Shown in pieces: positions 1 through 13,111 of a stretch of 64,000 nucleotides of DNA. Both the position numbers and the translations under genes were made by a program. Source of the stretch: Blasia pusilla (lineage: Eukaryota; Marchantiophyta; Marchantiopsida; Blasiales); contig CM114275.1 of assembly GCA_050084515.1 (NCBI GenBank), positions 8,308,001 to 8,372,000 of the forward strand, written 5' to 3'. The notes beneath the pieces are model-generated. The model made no database searches, was not told the DNA's origin, and saw only the letters and a list, made by a program, of their open reading frames with translations. Each line of letters begins with the position of its first letter. Position 1 is the first letter of the stretch.

Positions 1-3000
1 TAAGTGACAAGGAACTTCACTTCTTGTACAAAATAAGTGAAGTTCGATGGAAATACGAACGAAAACGAATCCAATACTTGAAATACCTTATATGTATGAG
101 TATGCGGGTGAAAAAATACAACAAAATATCAAAGAAAAATAAAATGAAAAGCATACAAAAATTTAGGGGAAGCTTGCCCGGGACTATTTATCCTAGACAC
201 AAAGATGAAAATTCAGGGTAAACATGGGATGAAAATTTATGGGAAGCTTTCCGTAGACTCTTTCCAAGAAGAAAAACTTGATCAAATTGTTTTCTAGTTT
301 TTATTTGGACCCATATTCTTCAAAGTTTTTATGTGAAAACATTTCAAACAATCACTCTTCTTACTCTCTCCGATGAAAGTTACGTAATATGCATTGTTGT
401 CACTCGTCAATCATATGAGATATAAGACGATTTTTATTTCTCTTTGTGAAATATATGTAGGTCTCATACCGATACAACTTGTGCCTTTCTCTCCCTCATC
501 CAAACCCACTCATGATGAGAGTGAGTTACTCATGGCTAGGAGTATCATAACTCTTTTGTTCTATGCGAAGGAGATTCCTCAAAGAGAGAATGAACTTCAA
601 AGTGCTTTCTCCTTGACATATACCATATGTCGTGTGTATACATATTGTTACACAACATACATCATTGTCATCGAATATACACACAAACACACAAGATATC
701 ATACTAACTCATGGCATCTAAGGACCGAGTTAGATGATCGAGTATCAAGATATCTCCAATAAATCACAAGCACTCCAATATCAAGGGACACTTTCCAAAG
801 TGGAAAGTCAACTCTACTCCTAAAAATCACTCATCCGAAATAGTAAATTTATCTATATAGCTCCACATGAGCCAAAACAAAAGGAAAACTTGCTCTCTCA
901 GATTACCTGAGGCTGCAATAATAGGGTTACACATGGACAAATTATGTCTCTGTGGACTTATGTCCATCTGTAGGATGAATATGTCCGTGCGGGCTCGGGT
1001 ATCCATCGCCCTCATCCGAACCCCACGTGTCCACACCGTAGATCTAGGCTCTAACAGCGTGTACTATGTTTAGAAACTCGTCGCCCATTCTTGCCACTCG
1101 TTTTGTAGCATCCACATACAAGGCCCGTAGAACCTTGTGTATAAGGCATCGGCCTAGCCCGCCCTACACGTTTAGGATAGTATGACATGTCTTTGCGGGA
1201 AAATCCTTTCTTGTCTCCCTTAATTTGAGCCGACACTCGTTCTTGTGTCCCTAGCCTGCGTGGACTATCGGGATACCGAAAAACCTAGTCAAGGGACCCG
1301 TTGGGCGTCCATTTCCGTGCAATCTTGCTCAACAAGTCATCCTCCACCTCTTGAGGCTATCCTCTAATATCCTCGAAGATGGTCTACCAAAACTTGTCGA
1401 TCTATCATAGAAAACATGACACCTCTCTCTCCTCAAGATCTCTTCTTGTTGGCCTTTGCACGTATGTTACCTTTAATCCTAAACCTCCAATAGTGGATCA
1501 AGAGTCACATCCTATAAATAGAATGAAAAATATCTCAAAATAGGCTCTAAATAAGCCCAAACCAAAGGAAAAAATTACAGTTGTAGATTGCCCTACTCTT
1601 GAGTGCAGGTCATCTAGGACCTACTAGATTTGACCTTCGGTTTCCCCTATAGCGTCGTGCAAATAATCTTCCTTTTGATACAAAATATGTGACAAGTGAC
1701 ACAAGTGAAACATTTACTGGTTGCAATTATGGGTTTCATATGGGAAGAGCTAACACTAATGGGAATGTAAATTTCATGAGCTATTTTGCTAACAATTTTG
1801 TCATTGCTTGAAGCAACTATTAGGATTTCAACTTCATAGAAATTTCATTTCAAAAGCTCAAAGTAGAGAAAATCCCTTGGTTATAATCTCAATTTGAGCT
1901 AAAGTTTCCAACAAAATTTGCACATTTCATCCAATTTTGAATCATAGAACTTTTGAAAGCAACTTGATCTTCATCTCGTGCCAGACAATGGTAGTGAAGT
2001 TGTATATAATATTATTAAAGGCATTCATGTAACATCCCCTAATTTGTTATATCAACTTTTATATACTATTTAGGGAAGATGGCTTCTTGATTTGTATACA
2101 CATATTTGATTGACTCGTGACAAGGGGGAAATAAGACAATATTTAAGTAATATAGGTCGTAACATTAAATTTTTTTAATTTATGGGCAATATTATTATTG
2201 GTCAAGTGCATAGTACAAGCCTTAGACACATGACCTTAAATGGATTATTCTCAATTCTAAAGGTCTATTCAATAGAAAATTGAAAATGAATTTAATGTGG
2301 ATGGTATGAGAAAATCTTCAAGATGAAATTCCCCTTTGTTTGTCCAAAAGGGAGTTAGGGATCTCTCTTTGATAAGATATAATATGACATCTTATATTTC
2401 TTTTCTTTCTATGGCGCCAAATATAGTGGGATTTATAAAATTGGCATTTGTAAGCATGCCACAATAACCCTTTAGTTGGATTGCTCTACGAGACCACTTG
2501 CGTTGCAAATTCACTTCTAAGAAAAGTTTTATTTATTGTAAGATGTTTCTAAGTACTTTTAGAGATGTTTCTAAGCACTTTTAGAGCCCTTCTAAGAAAG
2601 GCTCAACAACAAGGCAAACATTTTGTGGCACGTAGAAACGTGATAGGTGCCAGTGTCTACCTCTTTCTCCGAGTTTGCATCTTTTTGCTTTGATTACGCC
2701 TCAATGAAGTTGATGGGAAGTTCTAAAAAATATGAACTTTCTGCAATCTGTGAGTTGATGCCATGTTAACAAAGTTTAGGAGGAAAGCTAAATATGCAAA
2801 GTCTGGGTTGTAGATGGGAAAATATGTCTAAGTTCTTGTTGATGTGAGTTGAACGGAATGTGAAGGGTAGTTGAATGCGGAAGGAATCGAATGCGTTTTT
2901 CTCATTTCTTAGGTATATATAAAGCATTCTTCCATGTGGTGTATGCACTCCGTTTGTGATATTTGTTAATCACATTATAGTTGTGTCTTTTTTTCGTTGA

Positions 3001-5940
3001 GCTTGAAGAGCTTGATAATCTAATAACTTTGGAGTTTGTGGTAAAAATTTGTGACTTCATCCCCTTCTTCATTGAATTTCTTATGTGTATGTTTTTTGTT
3101 GGCATGGTACAGTACGTTACCCTGATTTTTGCATGATGATTTTCATGTCTCGTGTTCATGTGTTTTCGTTGTGTGTCTATTCAGTACATTGTGCTGATTC
3201 TTCATAAGTTGTAATTTGTTGAAAATAATCTCAAATCTCGACGATGAGTGCTTATGGGAAGAAAGTTTATGGCTGGATTTGTTTTTTGAATGGCATATAT
3301 TGTATATTTGTTCAAAGCGTCCTCAAACTAGTGAATCGTTGTCTTCCATCTGCATGAAGCCCAAAAATAAGTTTGAGATCCTCATAACTCCCAACTCGTT
3401 TTCAGCTTTAAAATAACACTTTGTATAGGAAATGCTTCTAACTGATATGTATCCAGTTTGAATGACAAGTCTTACCCCCGCTCTAAACCTGCGCGTAAAA
3501 TAATAATGATAGAGAATGTAGGATTGCAGTGATGAAGAGATATGGGAAGAATGAAAGCACTGTCTTGATTAGCAACACCTTTATGTAGAAAGTAGCCAAA
3601 ATTGAGAGAGAAAACGTCTACATCTATGTCTATTGTGTTTCTTGAAGTTGTAGCAGAGTTAACAGTAAATTAGATTTTCATAAAATAGCTTTAGTGATGT
3701 CAAATCTTTAGATAACTTAGAAATAGAAATTGGTAAGATCACAATTTTGCCTCTTCCTAGAAATTGGTTCTTCCCACAACTACCAAGCTAAGCCGATACT
3801 AAAAATACTTTGATGAAATCTCTTGAGATAACATCACCCTTGCATGAAAATATCTACTCCATTGGGTGCTTGAAAGCCACACACCTCAATATATTCACTA
3901 TCCGCTACTTCTTGTAAACACAAGTACCTATGTGTTGAGATAGTATACCCTCATTCATGTAGTAAATAATATATTTACAGCTTTGTCAAAGTGCCCCTCT
4001 TTAGGCCTAGTGGTGGGAGGGGGGAACCATAGTCAACAATGATGATTTCTAGAAACTATTTGAATTTGTGCTCAAATAGGATGTGATCAACTTCTACAGA
4101 TTAACGTGCATTACAACAGAAACCACAAGAGCAATAGGATGTGTGCTACATTTTCAGCTTTTTCACATCCTTTATCCGGATTTAGTTTAGACTTGCTTTC
4201 ATGATTGTTGAGAATTTTGCATGGAATTTCCCAATCACTGATTTTGAACTCTCTAAGTAGAGCTTCTTGCAAAAAATTGAACCACAACGCCTTGCAGAGC
4301 ACCACACATAGAAGCACAGTGTATGGTGTTCTATATAGCATTCCCTGTAAACATAGTCGACCTTGCTTTGCTATATTCACGGGGAATGCCATATAAACTT
4401 ATTGCTCTCAAAATCTTCTTGTAACTCTTCCAATCTCTCGACCATGCAAAGTTGTACAAATTTAGAGACTCTAAACTTGAAATAAAAATGGGTGACTAGA
4501 TTAAGCAAAATAGTCTAATTTCAAGACCTTATAGTGAGATATGCTATAATATTCCATACGTATTCTTGAGAGATTGAATTTTTCATCCACCACAGTTAAG
4601 TTGCAATAATTCTTTAACCGAGAAATTTTTTTCTACAATCTACAACATATAACACTTCATGCAAGTACCATCTCATCAATTTCATTTGATTAGAAGTGAA
4701 GAAAATAGGAACTGAACCAACTGCTCCTAATGGACTTAAGAATGTGGGGTCACTCCTCACATGATGATTATTTTTCTCATTTCATATTTGAGAACAACAT
4801 CTTGAGTCCACCCAATATACATTACTTTCTTGAGATCTTTCTCATATGATACCATAATAAAAAAATCATAATCTTGATACAATGCGTGTTTAGTCATTGT
4901 AACAAGTTGCCTTATGCTTCTTCTTGTAGGGGATATCCCTCTTCCTTTTGAACTTCTTCTCTTGATACTTTGGCTTCTTTTGCAACTTTGTGAGCAAGAT
5001 CCCCGTTCTCTGCACAAATTTTTCCTATGTCCATTTACTATCCTTGTTTGCATGATTTTCTTTTCCACAAAAAACCTCTTGCTTCTAATCATATCTCAAG
5101 AGGTTGTAGGTCACATACCCATATAAGAAAATCTGCCTCCCTAGTTTAAAAAATTGTTATTATTGTATCAATGATTCTATTATCATAGACTATTCTTGAT
5201 AGTAGATTTTTTTATTATACAATCAAAGGCTTTTATTTTTACTTTTCAATACCTTGATTACATCAAACCCAAAAGAAGGAAAAAATAATTACTTTTGCAA
5301 TCCAAACATAAAAAAATATCTTAAGATTTGAAAATATTTTTAGTAGAAGGGTGGATCCACAATCAAGTATCAAGAAAAGAAGTTCCTGATCCACCTCAAT
5401 AATGTATAAGGAATAAGGAGATAGATTGGTTTGTCTTTTCAAAGAAAGCGTTTTCACATTTATGACCCATAGGAATTTACATCACCTAACCAGTTATACA
5501 ATAAACCAACACAATAAGAAATTTCTAGTTGTATTTCTTAAGAACTAGGATATTTGTTACTTTCTTTTAAGGTTTGTCTAAAGACTCTACATGTAGGCCT
5601 TCTTTTTTCTTGGTGTGGCAAACTATCTAACTCATCATCTTGAATCATGGTTCATGTGCTTCAGCCAAAAAAATATGCAATTTTTTGAAATGCACAATTT
5701 TCAGAAACGAAATGGATTCCTATCATGTGACAATGGATTGAGACTTCCTAGTGTGACCTTGCATTAGAGTTTTCTACCAATTATTCCCTTTGTTTTGTGC
5801 TAGCTGTACTAACCAAAACTCTATGAAGTAGAGCAATTACAGCCCCTTCAGACACTCCCCATTTTTCTCTCCATCTAGGCTATCCAAGTATCCTCCACAC
5901 GTGTTCACTAGTTACTTTCTCTCCCGCCCCTCTCGAAGGG
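1..5940. other. AT-rich intergenic DNA, no gene recognised
   Basis: Six kilobases of AT-rich sequence with only short, unconserved open frames on both strands. I recognise no protein domain, RNA gene or complete mobile element. A dispersed repeat (361-930) is annotated separately. Low-complexity stretches and short internal duplications are present, such as the repeated 'gatgtttctaag' near 2,555-2,590. The region is most likely decayed transposon sequence. Confidence 0.5.
361..930 (+). repeat. Dispersed repeat, copy A (second copy near 45.78-46.33 kb)
   Basis: This stretch shares ordered blocks with 45,780-46,330: a 'caaacccactc' block followed by 'atgagag', a block ending 'tctctccttga', 'atctccaata' and 'gagccaaaac' followed by 'aacttgctctctcag'. 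The block order differs slightly, because in copy B the 'atctccaata' block precedes the 'aacccactc' block. The two copies are about 45 kb apart and on the same strand. They are probably diverged members of one interspersed family. No coding capacity was recognised, and the exact boundaries are not determined. Confidence 0.5.
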
Positions 5941-5979
5941 CCCACATTAGTTTAATTTAATCAACTAAGTGTGCAATCA

Positions 5980-6770
5980 ATAACGTCTCCTAGAATTACC
6001 CATCCATAGACCCCTGTGTTTAACACACCACTTAGAGCCCGTCCCCATGAAATGTCCTTCGTGTCGTAGCCCTCAATTCTATGTTGGGTCCAATTACAGT
6101 CTCGGGTAGTTTCGGCCAGAGGTCCGGCAAGATCTACTGGATTCACAATTGAAGGGATGTCTAACTTCGTAACGGAATACTTCCAAGGACCCAAAGATCA
6201 TCCTTGTAATTTCGCACCGCAAATTTCAGGACATGCAAAGACCAACAACCATTTCCTGGTCTATGTCTTTAACACACCACTTAGAGCCTGTCCCGATGGA
6301 AACGTTCTTTGCATCCAAGCCCTCAATCATACATTGGGTCCAATTACAGTTTCAGGCAGTTTCGGCCAGAGATCCCGCAAGATCTACCGGATTCGTAATT
6401 GACGGGATGTCTAACTCCTTGATGGAATACTTCCAAGGACCCTAAGATCATCCTTGTGATTTCGCACCGCAAATTTCACGACATGCAAGGACCAAAGACC
6501 ATTTCCTAGTCCATGTCTTTAACACACCAGTTAGAGCCCGTCCCCAAGAAAATGTCCTTCACGTCCTAGCCCTTAATCCTACGCTGGGTCCGATTACAAT
6601 CTCAGATAGTTTCGGCCGGAGGTCCCGCAAGATCTACCGGATTCGTAACAGAAGGGACGTCTAACTCCGTAACGGAATACTTCCGAAGACCCCTGAGATC
6701 GTCCTTGTGATTTCGCATCGCAAATTTCAAAGACGAAAGTCCATTTCCCGATCTTTACAATCTAAGCCGT
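5980..6770. repeat. Tandem repeat, period about 250 bp, three copies
   Basis: The string 'tttaacacacca' followed by 'ttagagcc' occurs at 6,019, 6,268 and 6,518, giving periods of 249 and 250 bp. Further anchors recur in every unit: 'tttcggcc', 'caagatctac', 'gatgtctaac', 'ggaatacttcc' and 'tttcgca'. Units differ by scattered point changes, so this is not a recent duplication. The last unit decays into GC-richer DNA after about 6,760. No protein is encoded. Confidence 0.85.
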
Positions 6771-7242
6771 AGATATCTCAATTGTACATATCCCGCGACA
6801 CGATGGGGACGTGCCCTTACGCCTCTCCGGGAAGGTATGACTAGGACATGGACGAGAAGTCATCGAGCTCAGCGTAAACGTCACGTCTCGCGACGAAAGC
6901 GTTGAGGCGGGACGGCAATTTCCACCGCATTCTTGCGTCCGCTGACACTAGTGTCAGTTTCCTCTTCCGTGGAGGCGAAACACGCTCCTGCGCAGTGCGG
7001 CGGTGGTGTGAGATGGAGATGGAGAGGAGACGCCTGGGAGTGTGTGAGGAGAAGGCGGGGGTGCAGTGGGCTCGTCGTTACGAGTCGGAGGGAGAGATGA
7101 TGCGCGCACATCTCAGGATTTGCGGTTGTTGCTGCCCTCATCATCCGTGTGTAGGGCGCCGGCACGCAGAGAGTCTGCGGGCGTGTCAGACACCGTCGCG
7201 GGGTGAGTCTCGAAAGCACTCGAGTGTCACATATTCTCCAAA

Positions 7243-8326
7243 ATGATCAACATGGTCCGACGCGACAGAGCTGGCTCTGGTGGAACGCTCCCTCTGCTTC
7301 AGATCATGTTGGTCACTTTCGAGAATGGACGTTACTCTGCACTGAAAGGTCGGCGATGTGGAGTAGAAGCCGCCTTGTCTGGGCTAGAACGTTGCGGATG
7401 AAAGGGTTGTTTGTTTGGAAGACGGCGGAAATCGGTGGGATGCACGAAACCGTCGACGTGTTTCCTGACTCTCCAACTACTGTCAACGCAATCTTGGAAA
7501 CCGCACAGGAGTCAAGATTCCGCAGGTTTGTGTGAGCTCCTGTTGTTTGGACGTTTCCTTCGAAATTGAAATCGGATGCGATCTTTAGCTGATCGAAAAA
7601 TGGCAGGCTCGCATTTTGAGAGCTGACATGCGCTTCTCTTCGTTTTCATCTAGTTCATTTAGCTTCATCCTGCACCATGTTCTGATTCTCTTCGTCCTTT
7701 AGTTGAAATTCTTCTTTTTATCTAGAGAACCTCTCAAGCGCTTGCCTGTTTACTTCCCAGACAGCACTGGAACTGAAAGTCATTCGCCTAAGTCTTTAGA
7801 GTACTATGTGAAGGTCTCCTGTATTCGTTTTCTTCAGCTATCCAGTATGGCCACGAGCTGATGCGGATCCTCCCGAGACTGATTGGATCGGCTCCGCTCT
7901 TCTCGTCGACGCCAAGGTATGGTACTTGCGGTCTACGGAGAGCAAGGTTGCGGCGACTGTATTTGCAACGTCGGTTTCGTCCCGATGCGAGGCGGATGCG
8001 GTCCGGGTCCGTTCTAGAGCAGGCGTTTTGATCGACTCCTTTCACTCTCATCGGACAGCAGCTTGTAGATCCTTCTTCATATCATGGTTCGTGATCGTTG
8101 ACTCCTATTTTTCCAAGTCTTCCGGATGAGATCTGCCATGGCCGCAGGCATCGTCTCGAAAGAGGTATTCTGAACCTAGTCCAGCACAGAAATCTCGGCA
8201 GGCAGTGCCAGGCACACTCTCGAGGACCTTCACCGTCAACTACTTCTATCTCCACGCAGAGTGAGAGTGCAGGAGGAATCTCAACTCTTTGCGGATGACG
8301 ATACATTGGGAATCGTGAAGCGATGA
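7243..8326 (+). other. Unrecognised gene-like region (possible exons)
   Basis: A GC-richer island of 6.8-9.05 kb contains peptide-like stretches on the plus strand. From about 7,440 a frame reading '..VDVFPDSPTTVNAILETA..' runs to a good donor (CGCAG|GTTTGT near 7,525). A pyrimidine-rich acceptor at about 7,829 (TTTTCTTCAG) opens a frame reading 'YPVWPRADADPPETDWIG' and 'SALLVDAK', which can splice in phase from the first. Downstream frames continue to about 8,326. An ATG at 7,243 opens a different frame, so the start is unresolved. I do not recognise the protein. It may be a small plant gene, or gene pieces carried by the Helitrons whose 3' ends follow at 9.1-9.85 kb. Confidence 0.2.
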
Positions 8327-9109
8327 GAAGAGTTTGGAGTGGATTGTGGTTTTGATCATAAGCTTGACTAAGGCAAAGAGGAAGGTTTCTCCTACCTACT
8401 TCTCCAGCGTGAAAAGGGAATGGGATGGGAAAGGATGATGATAGTGGAATGAAAAGGAAAGAGTCATGATCCGATCTAATTCAGAGTGTTATGCGAGCTA
8501 CACATCCAATAACCCGGTGAAGCCTGCCGACCTTCTGAATGTGTCATCCATCTATCCTGTCTCGGACTCTCCAGCCCAGAATTCGCAAGAGAAGGATCAC
8601 ATTTAATTCTCCGCGTCTACGAACCTCACAGATCGGCTCACATTTCTCCTATTCATCATAACATGACAGTTCGCTTCTGGTGACGAGCTCTAGAACTAGA
8701 TATTGTACTCTACGAGCCGACAGCCTGGCTCCGGAGTTCTCGAGAGCATGATGATCCTCTTCCACAGTGTAGATCGATCGCACTATGCGGCCTCCTCAAT
8801 CTCGTTATCTTATGTGGAGCGGAACGCAAGAAAGCATAACTTTCTCTCCGGATCCTTACTCTTGAGGAAACATGCGGCCGAGGTCGTGAGGACCCAGCCC
8901 GATGTTTGTTGATCCAACGGATGAAATGGTTGGGACCCGAACAGAATTTGTGATGTCAATACGAAGGGCACGAGATTATCGACCATACTACGGCTTACTT
9001 CCAACCGATCAACCAACGATCGCAGCTACTCCTTCTGGGACCGCGCATGGGATTGGGTCATGAGTAACCTTCCCATATCAGCCTACCTAGCTATAATTTA
9101 CCATCATTA

Positions 9110-9860
9110 TTCCTATATACTAGTTCTTCAAATGTTTTTTTGTTTTTTCGTGCATCCCAGAGATATTTTATTTATTTTATTATGAAAGAGTGTCGTTATT
9201 TTATTTGTTATTTGCAAACACCTCTTTGCGTGACACATGGCAATTGGGCATCAAGAAAATATTTCACATGTTACGGGCAATAAGAAAAAAAAATTGAATT
9301 TAGGTGCATCATCATTAATCTCTTCCTTTCACGGTCTAGACACTAGCTCTTCAAACACTTTTTTAATTGTAAACACCTCTCTGTTTGATATGTGACGATT
9401 GGCCAGCAAGAACATGTTTCACATACTGCGAGCAAGAAGAAAAAAAATTGTGTCTAGTATTACTAGTTCCTTTACAGGTTATGCACTAGCAAAAACTCTT
9501 CAAACATTTTTTTATTTTCCGCGTATCGCACGGGCACCTTACTAGAAAATATCACAATTTTATGTGAGCCCCTTATTGGAGAGTGCTTTCTTGATTTGCA
9601 AACATCTCTCTATTTGACATGGGGTAAGTGGGCAGCAAGAAAATGCTTCACATGCTATGGGCAGCAAGAAAGAATTTGTGTGCAACATCATTAATCTCTT
9701 CCTTTCCCAAACTATACACTAGCTCTTAGAACACTTTTTTAATTTCCCGTGTATGGCCCGAGCACCTTACTAGTAGGAAATAGGAAATAAACTAGCTCTT
9801 AAACAGTTTTTTATTTCCCGTGCATGGCACGGGCACCTTACTAGTAGGAAATAGGAAAGA
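9110..9860 (+). mobile_element. Tandem array of Helitron 3' ends
   Basis: At least three Helitron-type 3' termini lie in series. Each is a short hairpin, then 'GCACCTTACTAG'. The ends are at about 9,545, 9,773 and 9,844. The cleanest hairpin is CCCGTGC-ATG-GCACGGG at 9,817-9,833, followed by CTAG at 9,841-9,844 and a T, as expected for Helitron insertion between A and T. Repeated segments between the ends share 'actagctcttcaaacac', 'tttgcaaacacctct' or 'gcaagaa'. The array looks like successive insertions, or end bypass, of one non-autonomous family. No coding sequence is present. Confidence 0.7.
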
Positions 9861-11890
9861 CTCCTCTCCAATCATTTGCCGCACTAAAATGGATTTTCAA
9901 GTTCCTATCCTTCAAGTCTTTTAACATTTCAACCAGTGTGCGGCTAGGGGGGATTAATTCAATTTTTAAACACTTCTGGAAAACTACTTCAAAAGATTAC
10001 ATCAACTATCTTTTATGAAATACTAGTTGGTGCTCTGCCATGTATAATTTTGAATTACCCATCTTAAGTTACAAGTGAATTTTAGTGATCCAATGGGTTT
10101 AGACAACAAGTGATTCTATTAACTAAAACTTACGTGTGTTGAAAGAGAGGTGATCTTAAAATGAAAAGGCACTCTCCAATAATAATATAGATTTCTAATA
10201 TGCCAAAAGTTTGAATTAAAAAAAATTAATCTTCTATTATTCTTGTTTGAATACTGCCGGTAAAGATAGTTTGACTAATTGGATAAACATTTCGTTCCAA
10301 ATGGAATCTTGCCCAACCATTGGCCCAAAGAGATGGGACTATTAGACCAAAAAAAAGGTAGACAATGAAATATGAGTAATCGAATAGATGGATTTCAAAC
10401 CAAACATTTCTGCAGAGGAAAACCCAAAAGGACTTTATGTTTTTCTTATCCTTTGTGATGAAAAAACAAGCATATCTTTTCCCTTTTTATTTGGGGAAAA
10501 AGAAATCCCCTATCTCCTTTTGGATTCCCATCTCTTCATTCACATAACACGTCATTTTGAGAAACACATTTTGTCCCACAGTACCCTATTCCTCTTTCAT
10601 ACTTGATGCAAAAGAGAAGTTGAGTTCTTAGAAAGTATCTACATTTTCCTTCCCAACAGAGATTGAAAATTTCAGTTTTTTCAAAAATATTGCAACAGAT
10701 TGGACAAATAATGAATGGGAGGGAGACATGGGAAGTTAGTAATTTCTAAGATCTAAAATGATTTTCGAGATAAATAACATAGTAAAACAGATTCCCTCTT
10801 TTCTATCCATTTTTCCCTTAATCATGAATTAGGATAAGGAAACCTTTTCATTGATCCATCCCTTAGAAATATTAAGAAACCAATATGCGGTCCTTTGAGA
10901 GGGGCGGAAAGAAAATCATCTTAATAAGGGCGTTAGCCCTGGCTGAGAAGCTCCCTCGTGTGAAGCCTGGCGGATACTCAATTGTTGTTTAATTTTCCCT
11001 ATTCTAAGCTAAGATTTGAATAAAAGACATGTTTTCTAATAATTAATATTTAAAAAAAATTTGAACTTAAATTTAAAAAAATTGAATCCCAAAAATAATT
11101 TACCTCTTTTTCATTATCAATTTATTTTTTCATTTTAATAATTAAATTTCCAACATTTAGGAAAAAAACTAAAATTTTAATTTCAAGTTAATTTTGGAAG
11201 GGAAATTACATATTACTTTAGAAGTAGGTAATTAATTTACTAATTAAGAAACTTTGAAGACCCCTATCAAATTTGTCCATGAATTCATTAATTTTTTATT
11301 TTACCCTAGCAAAAACAAGAATGGGTAAGGTTTTCATAATAATTAATTATTTATAATTAACTCAAATTCAAACATCTTCCCCGATGAAATCTTCTAGAAT
11401 CTCTTTCATTTTTTTTCATCTTTCCTCATTTGAAAATTTAAAATTATTTTTTCAAGGTTCACGCAAACGAAATTTAAAGTTTACTTTTGAGGGGATTTTT
11501 TTTGGGAAAAATGAAAAGGATAATATGACACTAATGGGACATGAATTATTCTTCAAAATAAAGGAAGACATCTTATTTCTATATTATTTTGAACTTTCAA
11601 GTTATATTAGGGGGAATTTAGTCCCTCTTTTAGGAAAAAAATTCATCAAAATAAGTGATTTTCTTTTATTTATTGAAAGACGGGATTGGAAAAGATAAAT
11701 TATTTTTTCAAAATTAATAAAAGAAAATATATGAAAAAAATTCTTGAGCCAAGATAGATGTATTGTAAAAAAAATCAATCTTTCTTATTTTTTGTCATAT
11801 TTTTTAAAATTAAACTTTATTCATCGTGTGTCCTCTAATTTCACGTTATCATCCTCCATATGTGAGTTTTTTCATTCCCAACCATCTTAC
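9861..11890. other. AT-rich non-coding DNA, probably inside a Helitron
   Basis: No gene is recognised. The sequence is strongly AT-rich with poly-A and poly-T tracts, and it is followed by a Helitron 3' end at 11,932. The body is therefore likely a non-autonomous Helitron or nested remnants. No 5' TC end was confidently located. A G+C-richer patch near 10,895-10,975 has no recognisable function. Confidence 0.4.
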
Positions 11891-11933
11891 CCCGAGTCCC
11901 TCAGTGCATCGCACGGGGGAAAAAATTACTAGT
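11891..11933 (+). mobile_element. Helitron 3' terminus
   Basis: Interrupted arms 'CCC..GTGC-ATC-GCAC..GGG' are followed by 'AAAAAATTACTAG' and T. This matches the plant Helitron rule of a subterminal hairpin about 10 bases before CTRR with a T at the insertion site. CTAG occupies 11,929-11,932. The hairpin loop 'GTGCATCGCAC' is shared with the terminus at 42,843, so both belong to related families. Confidence 0.65.
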
Positions 11934-11939
11934 AATAAT

Positions 11940-12839
11940 AAGCACGTTAGAAGAAAAGGATGAGTATTTGCAACCGCTACAAGAAGTCAATTCTAAGTGC
12001 AAGTTATTTTGCATGTTTGCTCTGTAGGATATGAGTTTTTAACGATCCGATGTTAGCATCCATATTAGTATTAATTCTTCATTAATATGATACAAAATAG
12101 CCTATTACTAGCCTTCCTTCTTCCTGGTTCCTTCCTATTGTGATTCGTGTTCTTGAACGCTGTATTACTCCCTCCTCCGTTGTGAAACTCAAAACCCGAA
12201 AAAGGGGCCACATAGTGGTTATAATGGCCATAAATAACTAAGGGGGGAGGAGTTATAGGACCAGGATTATCTTACTTTTTAGTACTTTTTACATTTTAAA
12301 ACTCAAGTTTCTATTTATGTGAGCTTTTCATATATTCAAATTATTACAAGGGTTTGATGCGTTTTGATATCTCACCAACATCTGTAAAGTTTTTAGATAA
12401 TTTTTTCATTTAAAAGTGATTTACATTTTTTATTTTCTAAAGGAATTAGCATTTTTAAAAAATAGTCGGGGGATTGAAGATAGAAGAACTATAACGAACA
12501 ATTGGACAAATCCTTCTAAACCAGGAAAGAAACCTTACAAATTTCCAGCCGACACAATCCAATGGCATGAAAAGATGACGGTACAAAGTTATAGTTTTGG
12601 TTGTGCTGCAAAAATTCTGCTCATTTTCTTCCTTCTGGTGGCGAGCAGCAGGCTGGTCATACTTTCTTATGGTCCACAATGCACTATCGAAATGATGAAG
12701 CAGATTCCAGACAAATCGGAACCCACTAAATGGATCTAAGGAGCTCATCAGATCCATACCTTGAAGACGTCAAGGCGCCATTCTAAACAACTAATTGTAT
12801 GAGTCTACTACAGTAGACATGGACAATGTGATCCCTGCA
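11940..12839. other. Intergenic, downstream of the SagB-type gene
   Basis: No conserved gene seen. Open frames on both strands at about 12,416-12,757 overlap one another and match nothing I recognise. The stretch probably holds the 3' flank of the minus-strand SagB-type gene that ends at 13,112. Confidence 0.4.
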
Positions 12840-13039
12840 TCAGTACATACATGACGTTGAATAGTCAAGGGCTGTAATGTAACAAGCTGAGAGGGCCTTG
12901 CCAACGCCGCTGCTTGTCTGTTCTTCTCTGGTGGTTTGATCTGGTCCTGGTTTTCTTTTCTTGAAGTTCATAGATATCCACATTGTAACACTGGAAGCCC
13001 CTATTAGAGCTCCTTCAAATGCTATCCAGCCCACTGCCA
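12840..13039 (-). other. Possible alternative 3' exon of the SagB-type gene
   Basis: Downstream of the normal stop (13,112-13,114) an open frame encodes a hydrophobic segment, 'VAVGWIAFEGALIGASSV', then a basic tail beginning 'FKKRKPGP'. A cryptic donor inside the last exon (CCCAG|GTCCAG, exon end 13,132) and an acceptor (ATCTTTAG|TGGCAG, exon start 13,039) would splice it in frame with a 92-base intron. This would replace the last few residues with about 66 aa that could anchor the enzyme in a membrane. This is inference from splice-site and frame agreement only. The same bases may simply be 3' UTR. Confidence 0.25.
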
Positions 13040-13111
13040 CTAAAGATATACGAGGGACAGGTTTACATTCATCCTCCCACTTTTTTCAGGAGTTGTTTTA
13101 GAAGGGACTAC

